From assembly GCA_009379895.1 (NCBI GenBank), contig WHSW01000005.1, positions 1,613 through 54,086 of the forward strand: a stretch of DNA of 52,474 bases, read 5' to 3'. The notes below the pieces were generated by a model. The model did no database searches and was not told where the DNA came from. It worked only from the letters and a program-made list of their open reading frames with translations. This document shows positions 42,558 to 51,347 of this stretch, one piece after another. The translations under genes were made by a program, and so were the position numbers. Position 1 is the stretch's first letter, and each line of letters begins with the position of its first letter. The stretch is from Solirubrobacterales bacterium (GTDB taxonomy: Bacteria; Actinomycetota; Thermoleophilia; Solirubrobacterales; 70-9).

Positions 42558-45500
42558 ATGGAAGGTTCACTGGACGCGTTGACCGGTCGCATCGAGGAGC
42601 GCGAGCTCACCTCGGAGATGCGGTCCTCGTACCTCGATTACGCGATGAGCGTGATCGTCGGCCGCGCGCTGCCCGACGTGCGCGACGGCTTCAAGCCGGT
42701 CCACCGCCGGGTGCTCTACGCGATGCACGACCTCGGCCTGCAGCCGAACCGCCCGTACCGCAAGAGCGCCTTCATCGTCGGCGAGGTGATGGGCAAGTAC
42801 CACCCCCACGGCGACAGCGCGATCTACGACACCCTGGTCCGCATGGCGCAGGAGTTCTCCCTGCGCTACCCGCTCGTCGACGGGCAGGGCAACTTCGGCT
42901 CGATCGACGACGACCCGGCCGCGGCGATGCGGTACTGCGTCACCGGCGAGACACGGGTCGCAACGCGCGCGGGCACGGTGCGGATCGACTCCATCGTCCC
43001 GGACGCCGTTCGGGACTCCGACAACGACGTCGAGCTCCAGGTCCTCGATCGGCTGGGCCGCCCGGTTCGAGCTACGAAGCTCTTCCACTCCGGTGAGCAT
43101 CCGACGCTTCGGCTGCGCACCACCCACGGCCACGAATTGACGGGCACTCGCAACCATCCCGTTCTCTGCCTCGTAGACATGGCGGGCGTGCCCCTGCTCC
43201 TCTGGAAGCTCCTCGAGGAGATCGAGCCGAAGGACCGGGTGTTGATCTCTCGCACCGAGCAGCCGGCCGCTGACGAGCTCGCTGATGACGAGGCCAAGCT
43301 CGCGTTGCTCCTGGGCGCGTTTGCTTCCGAGGGCTGGGTCAGCGAGTCGCGGGCCGGCTTCAACAACGTCGACAAGGACTACTTCGACTCGGTGGTGGTG
43401 GCCTACGACACCCTGGTCGGCGGGCGCCGCTACGTCTACAGCCGGCAAATTGCCTCCGGGAGCCTGCTCTGGGAGCTCGACATCCAGAACCTCACTGAGC
43501 TGCGCCGGAGTCCGCTTGGTGAGCTGCGCGGCCGCGCGGCCGACAAGGTGGTTCCCGAGACGATGTGGCGAGCGACGCCGACCGTCAAGCGCGCGTTCCT
43601 CCGGTCCTTGTTCACCGGAGATGGGTCGTCATCGCTGTTGCCGAGGAAGTCGATCCAGGTCTCCTACTCGACCTACAGCGAGCAACTCGCGCGTGATGTG
43701 CAAATGCTGCTTCTCGAATCGGGCATCGTCGCGCGGATCTGCCGGTACGACAAGGGCGAATTGAAGCTCGTGATCAGTAATCGACGCGACGCGCGACTTT
43801 TCGCGAGCCGAGTCGGATTCATCGGCCCAAAGCAGGCGAAGCTGACGCGTGACCTGGCGACCATCCCGACGAGCAGTCGGGCCCTGAGTCAGGACCACGT
43901 CCCCCACGTCGCCGATTTCATTCGCAGCGAGTCCGGGAGCCGGTGGACCGACAGGGACTGGCTGCGTCGCCATAACGTCGACCGGATCGAGCGCTGGGAG
44001 CAGGGCGGTACCGGGATCCTCGAACGGATCGAGTCGCGTGAGGTTCGAGACACGATCGAGCCCCTCGTCAGCGGCGACTACTTCTATGCCGAGGTCGAGT
44101 CGGTGACCGACGCCGGCACCCGGCCGGTCTACTCGCTGCGAGTCGACACCGACGACCACTCGTTCCTCACCAACGGGTTCGTCAGCCATAACACCGAGGC
44201 CCGCCTCGCCCGCCTGGCGACCGAGATGCTGCGCGACATCGACGCGGACACCGTCGACTTCGGGTCCAACTACGACGAGTCGCAGTCCGAGCCGCTGACG
44301 CTCCCCGCGCGCTTTCCGAACCTGCTCGTCAACGGGTCCTCGGGGATCGCGGTCGGGATGGCGACCAACATCCCGCCGCACAACCTGCGCGAGGCGGTCG
44401 GTGGGGTCAAGGCCTACATCGAGAACCCGGACATCGACCTCGCCGGGCTGATGGAGCACATCAAGGGCCCCGACTTCCCCGGCGGCGGGCTGATGAGCAT
44501 GGAGGGCATCCGCGACGCCTACGCCTCGGGGCGGGCGTCGGTGAAGGTGCGCGGGCGGGCGCACGTCGAGCCGCTCAAGGGCGGCCGGGAGGCGATCATC
44601 GTCTCCGAGCTGCCGTTCCAGGTCAAGAAGGGCGGCGACGGCGGGCTGATCACCAAGATCGCCGACCTCGTCCGTGAGAAGAAGATCACCGGTATCTCCG
44701 ACCTGCGGGACGAGTCCGACCGCTCCGGGATGCGCCTGGTGATCGAGCTCAAGCGCGGCGGCGACCCGCCCGAGGTGGTGCTCAACCAGCTCTACAAGCA
44801 CACCCAGATGCAGAACAGCTTCGGGGTCAACATGGTTGCCCTGGTCGACGGGGTGCCGCGCACGCTCTCGCTCAAGGAGCTGATCCAGTACTACGTCGCC
44901 CACCAGCGCGAGGTGGTCACCCGCCGCACCCAGCACGAGCTGCGCCGCGCGGAGGCCCGCGCCCACATCCTCGAGGGGCTGCTGATCGCCCTCGACAACC
45001 TCGACGCGGTGATCGAGCTGATCCGCGCCTCGGCCGACACCGACACCGCCCGCGAGGGCCTGATCGAGCGCTTCGAGCTGACCGAGAACCAGGCGCAGGC
45101 GATCCTCGACATGCGCCTCGCCCGGCTCACCGCGCTGGAGTCGGACAAGGTCCGCTCCGAGCATGCGGAGCTGGTCGAGCAGATCGCCGCCCTACGCGAG
45201 ATCCTCGGCGACCCAACGCGGATCGACGCCCTGGTCGTCTCCGAGCTCGACGAGGTCAACGGCCGCTACGGCGACGAGCGCCGCACCGAGATCACCCACT
45301 TCGAGGGCGACATGAACATCGAGGACATGATCGCCGACCAGCAGATGGTGATCTCGATCACCCACTCGGGCTACGTCAAGCGCCTGCCGCTGGTCACCTA
45401 CCGCCAGCAGCGCCGCGGCGGGCTCGGGGTGATGGGGATGGACATGAAGGAGGGCGACTTCATCGAGCACCTGCACATCTGCTCGACGCACGACTTCCTG

Positions 45501-46349
45501 CTCTTCTTCACCAACCGCGGCAAGGTCTACCGGCTCAAGGTCTACGAGCTGCCGGAGGGCTCGCGCCAGTCGAAGGGCCGAGCGCTGGTCAACGTGCTGC
45601 CCCTGCGCGACGGCGAGCGGGTGATGACCGTGATCCCCACCCGCGACTTCACCGAGGGCCGCTACCTGGCCTTCGCGACCGCCGAGGGCCTGGTCAAGAA
45701 GACCGAGTTCACCGCCTACAACACGCCGATTCGCGCCGACGGGATCATCGCGATCAAGGTCCGCGACGGCGACGAGTTGGTCGGGGTGCGCCTGACGTCG
45801 GGCGAGGACGACCTGCTCTTGGTCTCGAAGTCCGGCCACGCCTCGCGCTTCGCCGAGTCGGCCGTCCGCTCGATGGGCCGCGACACCTCCGGCGTCAAGG
45901 GGATGAACGTGGCGGGCAAGATCGACGGGACCTCGAACCGCGTCCTGGCGATGGACGTCGCCCGCGACGACTCCCAGCTCTTCGTCGTCACCGAAAACGG
46001 CTACGGGAAGCGCACCCCGGTGGCGGAGTACCCGGTCAAGGGTCGCGGGACGAAGGGCGTGCTGACGATCAAGATGACCCTCAAGAAGGGCGGGCTGGCC
46101 GGCGCGCTGATCGTCCGCGAGCACCAGGACCTGCTCTTCATCTCCCACAACGGGATGGTCCAGCGCACCAACGCCGGCGGCATCTCGCAGCTCGGCCGCG
46201 CGACCCAGGGAGTCAGGGTGATGAACATCCGCGACGACGACCGGGTCAGCGCCGTCGCGCTGGTGGTCGAGTCCTCGGCCGACATCGCCGAGGAGGCCGA
46301 CCGCAGCGCCGAGGTCGCCGCCGACGCGGCCAAGCCAGCCGACGGCTGA
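42558..46349 (+). CDS. gyrA: DNA gyrase subunit A precursor with an in-frame intein
   Basis: The 1263-codon frame is an 844-residue GyrA interrupted by a 419-residue intein. The extein starts [21 protein letters not shown] and holds the QRDR region [20 protein letters not shown] with serine 87, the position of quinolone-resistance changes. The catalytic tyrosine 126 (AAAMRY) directly precedes the intein; TEARL resumes at residue 546. The GyrA box QQRRGGLG is present in the C-terminal beta-pinwheel, followed by an acidic tail. A GGAGG stands before the ATG. Without splicing the catalytic tyrosine lies beside an insertion and the enzyme should be inactive. Confidence 0.97.
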   Translation: MEGSLDALTGRIEERELTSEMRSSYLDYAMSVIVGRALPDVRDGFKPVHRRVLYAMHDLGLQPNRPYRKSAFIVGEVMGKYHPHGDSAIYDTLVRMAQEFSLRYPLVDGQGNFGSIDDDPAAAMRYCVTGETRVATRAGTVRIDSIVPDAVRDSDNDVELQVLDRLGRPVRATKLFHSGEHPTLRLRTTHGHELTGTRNHPVLCLVDMAGVPLLLWKLLEEIEPKDRVLISRTEQPAADELADDEAKLALLLGAFASEGWVSESRAGFNNVDKDYFDSVVVAYDTLVGGRRYVYSRQIASGSLLWELDIQNLTELRRSPLGELRGRAADKVVPETMWRATPTVKRAFLRSLFTGDGSSSLLPRKSIQVSYSTYSEQLARDVQMLLLESGIVARICRYDKGELKLVISNRRDARLFASRVGFIGPKQAKLTRDLATIPTSSRALSQDHVPHVADFIRSESGSRWTDRDWLRRHNVDRIERWEQGGTGILERIESREVRDTIEPLVSGDYFYAEVESVTDAGTRPVYSLRVDTDDHSFLTNGFVSHNTEARLARLATEMLRDIDADTVDFGSNYDESQSEPLTLPARFPNLLVNGSSGIAVGMATNIPPHNLREAVGGVKAYIENPDIDLAGLMEHIKGPDFPGGGLMSMEGIRDAYASGRASVKVRGRAHVEPLKGGREAIIVSELPFQVKKGGDGGLITKIADLVREKKITGISDLRDESDRSGMRLVIELKRGGDPPEVVLNQLYKHTQMQNSFGVNMVALVDGVPRTLSLKELIQYYVAHQREVVTRRTQHELRRAEARAHILEGLLIALDNLDAVIELIRASADTDTAREGLIERFELTENQAQAILDMRLARLTALESDKVRSEHAELVEQIAALREILGDPTRIDALVVSELDEVNGRYGDERRTEITHFEGDMNIEDMIADQQMVISITHSGYVKRLPLVTYRQQRRGGLGVMGMDMKEGDFIEHLHICSTHDFLLFFTNRGKVYRLKVYELPEGSRQSKGRALVNVLPLRDGERVMTVIPTRDFTEGRYLAFATAEGLVKKTEFTAYNTPIRADGIIAIKVRDGDELVGVRLTSGEDDLLLVSKSGHASRFAESAVRSMGRDTSGVKGMNVAGKIDGTSNRVLAMDVARDDSQLFVVTENGYGKRTPVAEYPVKGRGTKGVLTIKMTLKKGGLAGALIVREHQDLLFISHNGMVQRTNAGGISQLGRATQGVRVMNIRDDDRVSAVALVVESSADIAEEADRSAEVAADAAKPADG
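42936..44192 (+). mobile_element. GyrA intein with LAGLIDADG-type homing endonuclease
   Basis: 419 codons from Cys127 to Asn545 of the gyrA frame. Block A is [10 protein letters not shown], block B is [14 protein letters not shown], block F is [17 protein letters not shown] and block G is VSHN followed by extein Thr; all splicing residues are present (Cys1, block-B His, penultimate His, Asn, +1 Thr). Between blocks B and F are two dodecapeptide motifs, [13 protein letters not shown] (intein residues about 123-134) and [11 protein letters not shown] (about 221-231), each with its acidic residue, so the endonuclease looks intact. The splicing blocks closely resemble mycobacterial GyrA inteins, which occupy the same site. 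Codon third positions are visibly less GC-rich than in the exteins. Confidence 0.96.
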
Positions 46350-46403
46350 GTCGCGGGGGCGCGCGGTACCTCGACCTCCCGGTCTGCTTCAATCGGATCA
46401 CCA

Positions 46404-46420
46404 GAGAAAGGAGGTGGTCC
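46404..46420 (+). promoter_or_regulatory. Extended Shine-Dalgarno fully complementary to the 16S rRNA 3' tail
   Basis: From AGAAAGGAGGTGGTCC the run can pair continuously with the universal 16S 3' end (GGAUCACCUCCUUUCU), with one G-U pair, about sixteen base pairs. GGAGG ends ten bases before TTG 46425. Ordinary sites in this window pair over five to eight bases. Confidence 0.7.
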
Positions 46421-46424
46421 GAAC

Positions 46425-46469
46425 TTGAGTGACAGTTTTTCCGGGACCCTGGAGGTGCGGGGCCGCTAG
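46425..46469 (+). CDS. Possible 14-codon peptide or leader ORF
   Basis: TTG 46425 to TAG 46469 would encode MSDSFSGTLEVRGR. No family is known to me. The only support is the extreme ribosome-binding site in front and the small hairpin GGCCG-ctagt-CGGCC that encloses the stop codon. The TTTTT inside the ORF is unusual for this DNA. It could be a real small protein, a regulatory leader for what follows, or a ribosome-binding decoy whose peptide has no role. It follows gyrA by 75 bases. Confidence 0.35.
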   Translation: MSDSFSGTLEVRGR

Positions 46470-46626
46470 TCGGCCGCTTCGTCCCTTCGGCGGGTGACCG
46501 TCGTCGCGGACGGGCAGCGTGCGAGCCGCCTGGCGGAATCCAACCCCAGGCACCGGCGGGCCACGGGGGCCGGGATTAGTCCCACCCGGCCGCGAACCCG
46601 GGACCCGTTTGACAATCGCACCTTGG
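46470..46626 (+). ncRNA. Structured untranslated region of unknown function between the short ORF and a terminator
   Basis: This stretch lacks a credible reading frame and is full of complementary GC runs, for example GGG-attagt-CCC near 46571-46582. With the sequence before it, it makes up most of the 366-base gene-free gap after gyrA. It could be the 3' UTR of gyrA, part of a short-ORF transcript, or a small RNA ending at the hairpin 46627-46652. It does not match tmRNA, RNase P RNA or SRP RNA landmarks that I know. Confidence 0.3.
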
Positions 46627-46652
46627 AAGGGCCGCCCCTCGGGGCGGCCCTT
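46627..46652 (+). terminator. Strong terminator hairpin downstream of the gyrA/short-ORF region
   Basis: AAGGGCCGCCC pairs perfectly with GGGCGGCCCTT around CTCG, followed by CGCTTATA. It is the strongest terminator-like structure in the window and closes the gyrB-gyrA unit or the short transcript before the M19 gene. Confidence 0.75.
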
Positions 46653-46716
46653 CGCTTATACGCCGGGCAGTCCCCGGCATGCCGGTCGGTCCCGATCCTG
46701 AGATGCTGCCGGTCGC

Positions 46717-47889
46717 TTGATCGCCGACCTGCACAACCACTACCCGATGCACATCGTCCCCGAGACCCACGGCGACGTCCTGCGGCTGGTGCGCTCGAAT
46801 CGCGGTCGCTGGCGACTGCTCGACCAGCTCCAGAAGCGGGCGGTGGGGGTGGCCAGCAGGATCGCCAACTACGAATCGTTTCACTCTGGGCCGCGCTCCA
46901 CGGTCCCGCTCCTGCGCGAGGGCGGGGTCGGCGTGGCCCTCTCGGTCCTCTACTCGGCCTACGACGAGATGGACCCCGAGACGCGCCATCACCACCCGCC
47001 CAGCGACGCCTACGTGCACACCATCCTCAACCGCATGGACGTGGTCGAGGAGGAGGTCGCGGTTCAGCACGCCGACCAGGCCAGGGTGGTCCGCGGCCCC
47101 GCCGAGCTCGAGGCGGCGCTCGAGGCCGGCGAGATCGCACTCCTTCACTGCCTCGAGGGCGGCTTTCACCTCGGTCTCACGCCGCGGGCCGTCGACCGGG
47201 CGGTCGCCGCCCTGGCGGCCCGTGGCCTCGCCTACGTCACCATCGCCCATCTGTTCTGGCGCCGGGTGGCGACCCACGCAAACGCGATTCCGTTCCTCAC
47301 CGATCGGCTCTTCTTCCTGCTCTTCCCGCAGCCGCGCGCCGGGCTCAATGACCTCGGCCGAGCGGCGGTCCGGGCCCTGGTCCGCGAGCGGGTCCTGATC
47401 GACCTCAGCCACATGAGCGAGCGCTCCCTCAACGACACCTTCGCCCTGCTCGATGAGCTCGATCCGCGGCGCAGCGTGCCGGTGCTCGCGACCCATTGCG
47501 GGTATCGCTTCGGCAGCCAGGAGTACAACCTCAGCGAGCGCACGGTGAGGCGGATCGCCGAGCGCGACGGAGTCGTCGGGCTGATCCTGGCGGAGGCCCA
47601 GAGCACCGACGGGCTTCGCGACAGCCCGACCCAGACCCTCGGGCAGTCGCTCGACGTCATCTTTCGCCACATCGACCGCCTCCGCGAGATCACGGGCTCG
47701 CACCGCCACACCGGGATCGGCTCCGACCTCGACGGGTTCATCAAGCCCACCCTCGCCGGGCTGCAGAGCGCCGGCGACCTCCGCCACTTGGAGCTGGCGC
47801 TGAGGCACCGCTACGCCGACGCCGACGCGGAGCTGATCGCCTCGCAGAACGCGCTGCGGCTCCTGCGGGGGTTCTGGCGCGGCGGCTAG
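46717..47889 (+). CDS. Membrane-dipeptidase-like (peptidase M19) protein
   Basis: A 390-residue TIM-barrel metallohydrolase of the M19/renal dipeptidase family, apparently cytoplasmic. Seen: IADLHNHYPMH (metal HxH/D motif variant), LLHCLEGGFHLG with the bridging glutamate, VTIAHLFWRR, LIDLSHMSERS, VLATHCGYRFGSQ, and HTGIGSDLDGF. Metal ligands appear complete. Members cleave dipeptides or related amide bonds; the exact substrate is unclear. The start is TTG 46717 after a GATGCT box; no Shine-Dalgarno is seen. The 3' end overlaps the toxin gene's 3' end by four bases. Confidence 0.88.
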   Translation: MIADLHNHYPMHIVPETHGDVLRLVRSNRGRWRLLDQLQKRAVGVASRIANYESFHSGPRSTVPLLREGGVGVALSVLYSAYDEMDPETRHHHPPSDAYVHTILNRMDVVEEEVAVQHADQARVVRGPAELEAALEAGEIALLHCLEGGFHLGLTPRAVDRAVAALAARGLAYVTIAHLFWRRVATHANAIPFLTDRLFFLLFPQPRAGLNDLGRAAVRALVRERVLIDLSHMSERSLNDTFALLDELDPRRSVPVLATHCGYRFGSQEYNLSERTVRRIAERDGVVGLILAEAQSTDGLRDSPTQTLGQSLDVIFRHIDRLREITGSHRHTGIGSDLDGFIKPTLAGLQSAGDLRHLELALRHRYADADAELIASQNALRLLRGFWRGG

Positions 47890-48269
47890 CCGAATGGCTT
47901 GATCTCGACCAGATCGTCGACGATCGCGAGGTCCCCGGTGTCGGCGGTGAGCAGCGGGACCTCGTGGACGTTCGCGGTCGCGGCGATCGCGAGGTCGATC
48001 GCCCGCCGCCGCGGCCGGCCGTCGCGCTCGGCGACCGCGGCCGCTAGGCGGCCCCACTCTCGCGCGACCGCCGCGTCCACCGGGATCGGGTCGAAGGTCG
48101 CCTCGATCACGCCAAGTCGCTGCGCTCGGCGCGCGCGCTCGTCCGGGTCGGCGGCGAGCAGCGCCCCGAAGTGAAGCTCGGCCAGCGAGGCGGCGCTGAT
48201 CGCCGCCTCCAGCTCGCCCGGGGAGGCGGAGCCGATCAGAACCGAGGTATCGAGCAGGACCCGGGTCAC
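47886..48269 (-). CDS. VapC-type PIN-domain toxin
   Basis: A 127-residue PIN ribonuclease. Acidic residues are in place: VLLDTSVLIG (Asp), ISAASLAELHFG (Glu), AIDLAIAATA (Asp) and LTADTGDL (Asp). VapC proteins cleave tRNA or rRNA until bound by the antitoxin. The GTG start overlaps the antitoxin stop as GTGA, as expected for coupled expression with antitoxin first. The gene ends four bases inside the convergent M19 gene, which leaves no room for a terminator. Confidence 0.93.
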   Translation of the reverse strand: MTRVLLDTSVLIGSASPGELEAAISAASLAELHFGALLAADPDERARRAQRLGVIEATFDPIPVDAAVAREWGRLAAAVAERDGRPRRRAIDLAIAATANVHEVPLLTADTGDLAIVDDLVEIKPFG

Positions 48270-48508
48270 GCAAACGGGTCGCCGAGCTCCGCAGGGAGCC
48301 GCTCGAGATCCTCCGCGAGCGTCTCGGGCGCCGGCGTTCGGAAGACCTCGCCGAGGCCTGGAGCGCTCACCCAGCGCCGCTTGGCCGCCGGACCCAGCCG
48401 GGCAACCGGCCGGCCAGAGACCGTGATCGTGAACTCCTCGCCGGCCTCGGCGCGCCGCAGCACCTCGGCGACGTTGTTCCGCAGCTCCTTCTGGGGGATC
48501 GTGGCCAT
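48266..48508 (-). CDS. Phd/YefM-family antitoxin of the VapBC-type pair
   Basis: An 80-residue antitoxin. The N-terminal DNA-binding half reads ATIPQKELRNNVAEVLRRAEAGEEFTITVSGRPVARLGP, the classical Phd/YefM form, and the C-terminal half (WVSAPGLGEVFRTPAPETLAEDL) should thread across the toxin. It precedes the toxin in the operon. A perfect palindrome over the promoter lies just upstream and fits autorepression by the complex. Association of a Phd-type antitoxin with a PIN toxin is common in actinobacteria. Confidence 0.93.
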   Translation of the reverse strand: MATIPQKELRNNVAEVLRRAEAGEEFTITVSGRPVARLGPAAKRRWVSAPGLGEVFRTPAPETLAEDLERLPAELGDPFA

Positions 48509-48514
48509 AAGCGC

Positions 48515-48535
48515 ACGGTAGCAGAACTGCTACCG
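48515..48535 (-). promoter_or_regulatory. Palindromic operator overlapping the -10 box of the toxin-antitoxin operon
   Basis: CGGTAGCAG (48516-48524) and CTGCTACCG (48527-48535) are perfect inverted repeats separated by AA. The inner-side TACCGT (48520-48515 on the minus strand) is a -10-like box six bases before the antitoxin ATG. Binding of the antitoxin-toxin complex would cover the promoter directly. No Shine-Dalgarno is present. Confidence 0.75.
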
Positions 48536-48557
48536 AGGACCGAGGGCAGGCGTGGCG

Positions 48558-49208
48558 CTATGCGGCGAGCAGGTACGGCTCCCACGCGTGCGGGACCCGC
48601 GGCGCCGCGATCCGGATGAAGACGGTGGGCCCGGGCGCGCGCGGGCTGTTGGCCGGGTGCATCGCCGCCTCGCGCGGCAGTCGGTTGCCCTTCTTGCGGT
48701 TGCAGGGCGCGCAGGAGGCGACGATGTTCTCCCACACCGACCGACCGCCCTTGCTGCGCGGGATCACGTGGTCGACGGTCAGGCCCGCCGCCTCACGGCC
48801 GCAGTACTGGCACGTGTAGGCGTCGCGGGCGAGGACCGCCTTGCGGGTGATCTTGCGCCGGTGGACGTCGCGGGGGATGCGCACGTAGCGAACCAGGCGG
48901 ATCACGCAGGGGCGATCGAGGTCGAGCCGCTCGGAATGCAGCGCCCCGTCCCCCTTCTCGAGCATCTCGGCGCGCGCCTTGAGCACCAGGACCGCGGCCC
49001 GCCGCACGGTGCAGACGTTGATCGGCTCGTAGCTGGCGTTGAGCACGAGCACCCGCGTGCTGGCGGCCCGTGGCGCCGGCCCGGCACCGTTCGACGGCCG
49101 CCCGGCACCGTTCGATCGATGGCCGTTGGCGCCGACCCTGCCCCTCGCGGTGCCCGCCCCGGGTCGGGGGCGGTCGACTACCTCGGGGTCGGCGAGTTCC
49201 TCCGCCAT
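48558..49208 (-). CDS. HNH endonuclease family protein
   Basis: A 216-residue protein. A 50-residue Gly/Pro/Arg/Asn-rich start contains two SNGAG-like repeats. It is followed by TRVLVLNASYEPINVCTVRRAAVLVLKARAEML, the conserved actinobacterial N-domain. The HNH zinc-finger nuclease domain reads AYTCQYCGREAAGLTVDHVIPRSKGG, then ENIVASCAPCNRKKGNRLP; the two CxxC pairs and the catalytic HVIP histidine are intact. These McrA-like single HNH proteins are widespread and chromosomal, and their targets are unknown. A TACAAT box sits nine bases before the ATG. It is not a homing endonuclease of the intein. Confidence 0.9.
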   Translation of the reverse strand: MAEELADPEVVDRPRPGAGTARGRVGANGHRSNGAGRPSNGAGPAPRAASTRVLVLNASYEPINVCTVRRAAVLVLKARAEMLEKGDGALHSERLDLDRPCVIRLVRYVRIPRDVHRRKITRKAVLARDAYTCQYCGREAAGLTVDHVIPRSKGGRSVWENIVASCAPCNRKKGNRLPREAAMHPANSPRAPGPTVFIRIAAPRVPHAWEPYLLAA

Positions 49209-49217
49209 GGTCGCTGG

Positions 49218-49223
49218 ATTGTA
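49218..49223 (-). promoter_or_regulatory. -10 box (TACAAT) of the HNH gene
   Basis: TACAAT on the minus strand ends nine bases before the ATG at 49208, with no Shine-Dalgarno between; a leaderless start is likely. Confidence 0.6.
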
Positions 49224-49245
49224 GAGCGAGCCGTCGGCCGCTCCC

Positions 49246-50100
49246 CTAAGCGGCGGGAACGCCGTGGTCGGCGACCGGATAGCTGCCCAGCACGCGGACG
49301 GTCTCCGCCTTGCCGCGCAGGGCCGCGATCGCCTCGCCGACGGCCGGCTCGCGCTCGTCGCCCTCGAGGTCGATGAAGAACATGTAGCGGCCGAGGCCGC
49401 GGCGCAGCGGGCGCGACTCGATCCGGGTCAGGTTGACGTCCCGGCTCGAGAACTCGCGCAGCGCGTCGACGAGCGCCCCGGGATGGTCGGCGCCCAGCTC
49501 GGAGAAGCTGAGCGTCGTCTTCCACTCGCCCCGGCCCCTGGCCCGGGTGCCCTCCGGCGCCAGCCAGACGAACCTGGTCAGGTTGGCGGCGTCGTCTTCG
49601 ACGCCCTCGCGGAGCACCACGCAGCCATAGATTCGGGCGGCCGACGTGGTGCCCAGCGCGGCCCAGGGCCGCTCCTCGGAGGAGATCTCGCGCACGGCCT
49701 CGGCGGTGCTGGCGGCGGCGCGCACCTGGGCGCCGCGCAGCTCGGCGCGGATGAATCGCGCGCACTGCGCGCTGGCCTGCGGATGAGAGAGGACGACCTC
49801 GATCTCGGCGAGCGCCAGCTCGGTCCGCGCGATCAGGCTGTTGGTGATCGGCTGGTCGTGCTCGCCGACGATCGAGACCGACGGGGCGTCGAAGGCGAGC
49901 GTGTCGAGCGTCGCGCGCACCGACCCCTCGATCGAGTTCTCGAACGGCACCAGCGCCCGCTCGGCGCGCCCGTCGACGACCGCGGTGATCGCCTCATAGA
50001 TCGTCGGCTCAGGGGCCGGCTCGATGGGGGCGTCGCCGACCGCGGCCCGCAGGGCGTCCTCGCTGAAGGTCCCCGCCGGGCCCAGGTAGGCGACACGCAT
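49246..50100 (-). CDS. pheA: Prephenate dehydratase
   Basis: A 284-residue enzyme turning prephenate into phenylpyruvate for phenylalanine synthesis. The catalytic domain has RVAYLGPAGTFSEDAL, LVPFENSIEGSV, VLSHPQASAQC, the GTTSAARIYG segment and DDAANLTRFVWL with the Thr-Arg-Phe catalytic motif. The C-terminal ACT domain contains ESRPLRRGLGRYMFFIDLEG and the phenylalanine-sensing GALVDAL and ESRP motifs, so feedback inhibition by Phe is expected. There is no chorismate-mutase domain. A TAGGTT box stands eight bases before the ATG. The gene is monocistronic or ends toward the HNH gene. Confidence 0.95.
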   Translation of the reverse strand: MRVAYLGPAGTFSEDALRAAVGDAPIEPAPEPTIYEAITAVVDGRAERALVPFENSIEGSVRATLDTLAFDAPSVSIVGEHDQPITNSLIARTELALAEIEVVLSHPQASAQCARFIRAELRGAQVRAAASTAEAVREISSEERPWAALGTTSAARIYGCVVLREGVEDDAANLTRFVWLAPEGTRARGRGEWKTTLSFSELGADHPGALVDALREFSSRDVNLTRIESRPLRRGLGRYMFFIDLEGDEREPAVGEAIAALRGKAETVRVLGSYPVADHGVPAA

Positions 50101-50108
50101 GAGCGGCG

Positions 50109-50114
50109 AACCTA
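50109..50114 (-). promoter_or_regulatory. -10 box (TAGGTT) of pheA
   Basis: TAGGTT on the minus strand ends eight bases before the pheA ATG, without a Shine-Dalgarno; a leaderless start is likely. Confidence 0.5.
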
Positions 50115-50139
50115 CCGGACGCCGCCGCGGGCCCGGCGA

Positions 50140-51210
50140 TCAGTTGAAGGTGACCGTGTAGGTGAAGGTGTTGTTGTCGGTGACCGTCTCGCCGGGCACG
50201 GGCAGGACCTCGACGCGCAGGGTCAGCGGGGTGTCGGTCTCGGGCTCGGACTCGAAGCCGATCGCCTGCTCGCGGATCCCCTGCGCGTCGAGGCTCGGGA
50301 TCGTCTGCTGGCCCTCGATCGGGACGGCGCCGCCGCTGATCGAGTAGCTGACGACGACGTCCTTCTCGACGCTGTCGCCCTGGTTCTGGATCTCGACGGT
50401 CAGCTCGGGCGGGTCCTTGCCGAGGCTGACCGTGTTCTCGGCGTCGGCGGTCAGCGGCGTGTCGTCGATCGAGGCGCTCAGCAGGGCGAGGCCGTGCACG
50501 CCCTTGACCGCGCCGGTGTTGGTGGCGAACGTGCTCAGCACCGTGCTCAGCTCGAGCTCGTCGAGCCACCTGGTCGCCGGCTCGGGGAGGAAGACGCTGG
50601 CGGGCACCTCGTCGTCGATCCCCTCGTCCTCGAGCACACCCTGGATCTCGAGCCGGGCGCGCTCGTAGAGGACGTCGCTGGCGAGGAAGGCGCGCATGTC
50701 GCCCGCGATGCGCGCCAGCGCCCCGCTGCGGTCCTCGTTGCCGAGCGCGGCGGGAATATCCTCGGCGATCCCGGCGAGGGCGTCGCGGCGCAGCTCGAAC
50801 GCCTGCACCAGCTCGTCCTGCGCCCCGGAGACCTGATCGGGCACGTCGAGCCCCTCGACCCGGTCGAGCAGCCCCTCGGCGCTGCCCCGGTCGGAGGCGA
50901 TCTCGGCCTCCAGGTTGACCTCGGAGAGGTTCTTGGGGGGGTCCTGGAGCCGTCCGAAGAACTCCGCCGAGAGCTGGTTCGCCTGGGTCGCGATCGCGCC
51001 CAGGTCGGAGGCGTAGTTCTCGAATCCGCGCTCCTTGCGGGCGTTCAGGCAGCCGCGCACCGCGAGCAGCAGCAGGATCACGATCAGCACGCCGACGCCG
51101 AGCGCGATCACGCGCCGCATGAGCAGCTGACGTTGGCGGTCGGGCCCCGATCCCCGGGAACCCGAACCGCCCGCAGCCGGATCTAGTTCATCCTCGTCGA
51201 GGAAAGCCAA
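50140..51210 (-). CDS. Single-pass membrane protein with a coiled-coil-like region and a CARDB-like C-terminal domain
   Basis: About 356 residues. An acidic cytoplasmic start (LDEDELDPAAG) leads to one membrane helix, VIALGVGVLIVILLLLAVRG, then a long helical extracytoplasmic part (residues about 60-220). The C-terminal 110 residues form a beta-domain with the CARDB-like LTVEIQNQGDSVEKDVVVSYSI and LRVEVLPVPGETVTDNNTF. I know no named family. No ATG is in frame near the helix; TTG 51210 gives a conserved-looking cytoplasmic start but lacks a clear ribosome site, so the start is tentative. It is divergent from the kinase gene 137 bases away, and may be an anchored partner of that signalling system. 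Confidence 0.7.
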   Translation of the reverse strand: MAFLDEDELDPAAGGSGSRGSGPDRQRQLLMRRVIALGVGVLIVILLLLAVRGCLNARKERGFENYASDLGAIATQANQLSAEFFGRLQDPPKNLSEVNLEAEIASDRGSAEGLLDRVEGLDVPDQVSGAQDELVQAFELRRDALAGIAEDIPAALGNEDRSGALARIAGDMRAFLASDVLYERARLEIQGVLEDEGIDDEVPASVFLPEPATRWLDELELSTVLSTFATNTGAVKGVHGLALLSASIDDTPLTADAENTVSLGKDPPELTVEIQNQGDSVEKDVVVSYSISGGAVPIEGQQTIPSLDAQGIREQAIGFESEPETDTPLTLRVEVLPVPGETVTDNNTFTYTVTFN

Positions 51211-51347
51211 GTCGAAAATCCAGAACTCTGTCGGCGGGCAGAGTATGACCGCTGTCGCGGCGGGGCCGGGGTCCGCGCTCCGGCGCGTCCGCCGCCGCGG
51301 GGACGCCGGGCAGGAGAGCAGGGCGCGGTGACGAAGCATCGAAGGCG

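Noticed and set aside
46480-46640. Possible tRNA, tmRNA, RNase P RNA or SRP RNA after gyrA
   Set aside because: A GGTTCG-like stretch on the minus strand is not flanked by a T-arm or acceptor arm, and the landmark motifs of tmRNA, RNase P RNA and SRP RNA are absent.
48558-49208. HNH gene as a homing endonuclease or part of a defence island with the toxin-antitoxin pair
   Set aside because: It is a common chromosomal single HNH protein with its own promoter; no methyltransferase, restriction or other defence gene is next to it.
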